This document shows positions 6,797-7,955 of a DNA stretch of 7,955 nucleotides, piece by piece. How positions within the stretch are numbered: the first letter of the stretch is position 1; each line of letters opens with the position of its first letter. The stretch lies in contig JASHRK010000189.1 of the NCBI GenBank assembly GCA_030037405.1, positions 1-7,955 on the forward strand. The letters run 5' to 3'. Under the pieces are notes generated by a model. The model saw nothing but the letters and a program-made list of their open reading frames with translations, was not told the DNA's origin and searched no databases. Position numbers and translations under genes: made by a program. The stretch is from Acidimicrobiales bacterium (GTDB lineage: Bacteria; Actinomycetota; Acidimicrobiia; Acidimicrobiales; Bog-793).

Positions 6797-7670
6797 GGAT
6801 GAGAAGGCGGTCTTCGAGCCCGGCGCCGAGGAGCCGATCGCCTCGCCCGCCGTTGACGGAGAAGGCGAGCTGGCCGTCGCTGTCGAGGAGAAGGAGGGCT
6901 TCCCCGCGGGCGACGTCGGAGAAGGTCTCGCCGTAGATCGCCTCGACGTGGCGGGGGGCGAGCTCGAGCGAGCCCGTTCCGACCTCGACGTCAACAGCTG
7001 AACGAGGGCGGAGACCGAGCTGCTCGACGACGCTCGCGCCGGCACCGAGCTGGACGTTGCCGAAGCCGTCGATCTGGATGACCTCGACCTCGACGGCGCC
7101 GTCAGCGGAGCGCCGAACAGACGGGCGCTCGAGGCGAACGAGGGTGGCGGGATCGATGGCGGAGCCGACCTCGGGCAGGCGACTGCCGTTGAGGAGGTGG
7201 GCCGACACTGGGACGAACACGTCACGCCCGTCGAAGGTCCTCGAGCGCTTGGAGAGGAAGTACCGCTCGTCGTCGAGCACGACAGCCTCGCTGATGCCCC
7301 CGGACGCCTCGGCGGCGAAGACGAGAAGGCCGTTGTCCGGGCCGACGAAGAGGTGGCTCCCGTTGCCGGCACTGATGGCGACGGGCCGGCGAGCGCTTCC
7401 GACGCCCGGGTCGACGATGGCGACGTGGACTCCGGAGGGCAGGTAGGGCGAGAGGTGCTCGAGGCGGATGGCGCCTGCGCGGACGTTGCCGGCCGGCACG
7501 GTGTGGTCGAGGTCGATGACTCTCGCGTGCGGCGCCATCTCGAAGGCGACAGCGTGCAAGGTCCCGACGAGGCCCGCTTCGTAGCCGTAGTCGGTAAGAA
7601 ACGTAAGGCAGGCGGGCGTGCCCCCTCCGTCCACTCCCGCCCTCACGCTCGCACCTGCTGCCATCGCCAT
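6771..7670 (-). CDS. SAM hydroxide adenosyltransferase (DUF62, SAM hydrolase; fluorinase/chlorinase relative)
   Basis: Family enzymes convert S-adenosylmethionine and water to adenosine and methionine in the cytoplasm. Length 299 residues, normal for the family. Seen: LTDYG (25-29); HTVPAGNVRAGAIRL (56-70); VHVAIVDPGVGSARRP (81-96) with Asp87 and Arg94 of the family's Asp-Arg-His triad; FVGPDNGLL (108-116); TFDGRDVFVP (145-154); IDGFGNVQL (200-208); YGETFSDVARGE (246-257). The halogenases replace the VDPGVG block, so this is a hydrolase type. Odd: the usual TFHGRD reads TFDGRD, putting Asp147 where the third triad member His is expected. ATG 7670 has GGGAG 9 bases upstream; ATG 7664 or a GTG nearer to LTDYG could be used instead, because the first 20 residues are not part of the domain. 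No Sec signal is seen. Confidence 0.9.
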   Translation of the reverse strand: MAMAAGASVRAGVDGGGTPACLTFLTDYGYEAGLVGTLHAVAFEMAPHARVIDLDHTVPAGNVRAGAIRLEHLSPYLPSGVHVAIVDPGVGSARRPVAISAGNGSHLFVGPDNGLLVFAAEASGGISEAVVLDDERYFLSKRSRTFDGRDVFVPVSAHLLNGSRLPEVGSAIDPATLVRLERPSVRRSADGAVEVEVIQIDGFGNVQLGAGASVVEQLGLRPRSAVDVEVGTGSLELAPRHVEAIYGETFSDVARGEALLLLDSDGQLAFSVNGGRGDRLLGAGLEDRLLIRPAGSGRS

Positions 7671-7734
7671 TCCGCATCACTCCCGGTCGCAGCGTAGGGC
7701 TGTTACCCACTTGTTAGCCCCGGCGAGCTACAAC

Positions 7735-7768
7735 GTTACGAGACGAAGACCGCACTGTTACGAGACGA
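7735..7768 (+). repeat. Perfect 12-bp direct repeat, 22-bp period
   Basis: GTTACGAGACGA occurs at 7735-7746 and again at 7757-7768. The 10 bases between are unrelated. The 22-bp period is two turns of B-DNA, as expected for two dimers, or two monomers, bound on the same face. The downstream copy ends 43 bases before the start codon of the plus-strand gene, where an activator or repressor could act. Confidence 0.85.
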
Positions 7769-7787
7769 CGACGGCGCGTAGAGAGAG

Positions 7788-7814
7788 ATGATCGAGGCGG
7801 AGGTGGCGGGATGA
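7788..7814 (+). CDS. Possible 8-codon leader ORF overlapping the next start
   Basis: ATG at 7788 opens an eight-residue frame (MIEAEVAG) whose TGA stop (7812-7814) overlaps the ATG of the following gene as ATGA. Its codons span the GGAGGT ribosome site of that gene. Upstream, only a weak purine run (GAGAGAG) could serve for its own initiation. It could couple translation of the membrane protein, or be chance; nothing in the peptide suggests an attenuator. Confidence 0.2.
   Translation: MIEAEVAG
7799..7804 (+). promoter_or_regulatory. Strong Shine-Dalgarno site GGAGGT
   Basis: GGAGGT is followed by 6 bases and then ATG 7811. It is the best ribosome binding site in the window and fixes the start of the right-hand gene. 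Confidence 0.75.
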
Positions 7815-7955
7815 GACCGAGCGACGGCGGGAGACGGCGGACGGACTGGAGAAGGGGTGTGGCGGCCTTCGTTCTCTCGGTCGTCGTCCTGGTTGCTCTC
7901 GCGGCCTGCTGCGGGACGGCGTACGCCGTCACACGGCACGGGGGACGGCCTGCTC
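7811..7955 (+). CDS. Unidentified membrane-anchored or lipoprotein (N-terminus only)
   Basis: Only 48 codons are in the window, and I do not recognise the family. A strongly basic head (residues 1-16, with RRR at 8-10 and RR at 14-15) is followed by a hydrophobic stretch VAAFVLSVVVLVALAA (17-32), then CCGTAYAV. Two readings are possible. LAAC (30-33) matches a lipobox, so the protein could be a lipoprotein cleaved before Cys33. Alternatively the whole stretch 17-40 is a single membrane anchor with an extracytoplasmic C-terminus. ATG 7811 is supported by GGAGGT 6 bases upstream. It is divergent from the SAM hydrolase gene and downstream of the phased GTTA repeats. Coding bases 7915-7930 form a perfect 16-bp palindrome. 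Confidence 0.7.
   Translation, partial: MRPSDGGRRRTDWRRGVAAFVLSVVVLVALAACCGTAYAVTRHGGRPA

Larger units (their letters stand above)
7671..7810. promoter_or_regulatory. Divergent control region with phased GTTA repeats
   Basis: 140 bases between the SAM hydrolase start and the membrane-protein start. GTTA occurs on the plus strand at 7702, 7713, 7735 and 7757, that is 11, 22 and 22 bp apart, so all lie on one face of the helix. The last two sit in a perfect 12-bp direct repeat GTTACGAGACGA (7735-7746 and 7757-7768). Direct repeats with a period of about 11 bp are the usual binding pattern of OmpR/PhoB-type response regulators. A weak minus-strand -10, TACGCT, lies at 7697 down to 7692. No convincing -35/-10 pair was found for the plus-strand gene. 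Confidence 0.45.

Noticed and set aside
6771..7670. Assignment as a fluorinase or chlorinase
   Set aside because: The VDPGVG...RR block of the hydrolase type is intact, and the halogenase replacements at that block are absent.
7197..7697. Plus-strand open frame opposite the SAM hydrolase
   Set aside because: Asp/Glu/Arg-rich antisense product; the minus strand carries the complete DUF62 protein.
1..7955. CRISPR array, tRNA, rRNA, insertion sequence or defence gene
   Set aside because: No regularly spaced repeats of CRISPR size, no cloverleaf or rRNA sequence, no transposase or terminal inverted repeats, and no nuclease or toxin motif were seen on either strand.

Overview
The window is very GC-rich DNA with dense coding, GTG and TTG starts, short intergenic gaps and a twin-arginine-exported enzyme. 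This suggests an actinobacterium, perhaps Acidimicrobiia or a neighbouring deep lineage. That placement is inference from composition and gene style; no marker gene is present. The right two-thirds of the window reads as a set of exported or membrane proteins rather than core metabolism.

Layout. Bases 1-871 (minus) hold most of an L-2-hydroxyglutarate oxidase gene (lhgO), whose 3' end runs off the left edge. A 54-base divergent promoter region (872-925) separates it from a plus-strand, operon-like run of four genes. These are a CocE/NonD-family alpha/beta hydrolase (926-2620), a CynX/NimT-like MFS transporter (2652-3950), a secreted Ig-like plus six-blade NHL beta-propeller protein (open frame 3883-5247; likely true start GTG 3947), and a Tat-exported phospholipase C/phosphoesterase (5244-6752). 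The last three are joined by stop/start overlaps (GTGA, then ATGA). Convergent to them on the minus strand is a SAM hydroxide adenosyltransferase (DUF62, 6771-7670). After a 140-base divergent control region, an unidentified membrane or lipoprotein gene starts at 7811 and runs off the right edge.

How the genes may work together. The transporter, propeller and phospholipase are translationally coupled. The propeller carries a Sec-type signal and the phospholipase a Tat signal, so both should act outside the membrane. A reasonable but unproven reading is that the phospholipase releases phospho-head groups or esters, the propeller scaffolds or binds, the hydrolase acts on an ester or amide, and the MFS protein moves a small anion or product. 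lhgO and the SAM hydrolase look like independent housekeeping genes.

Most notable observations: (i) four tandem 15-bp units, three of them a complete GAGG-plus-ATG start module, at the propeller/phospholipase junction, with a similar unit at the transporter/propeller junction; (ii) an apparent one-base frame break inside the propeller's signal peptide; (iii) Asp in place of the catalytic-triad His in the SAM hydrolase; (iv) helically phased GTTA repeats (11, 22 and 22 bp apart) in the divergent region near the right end.
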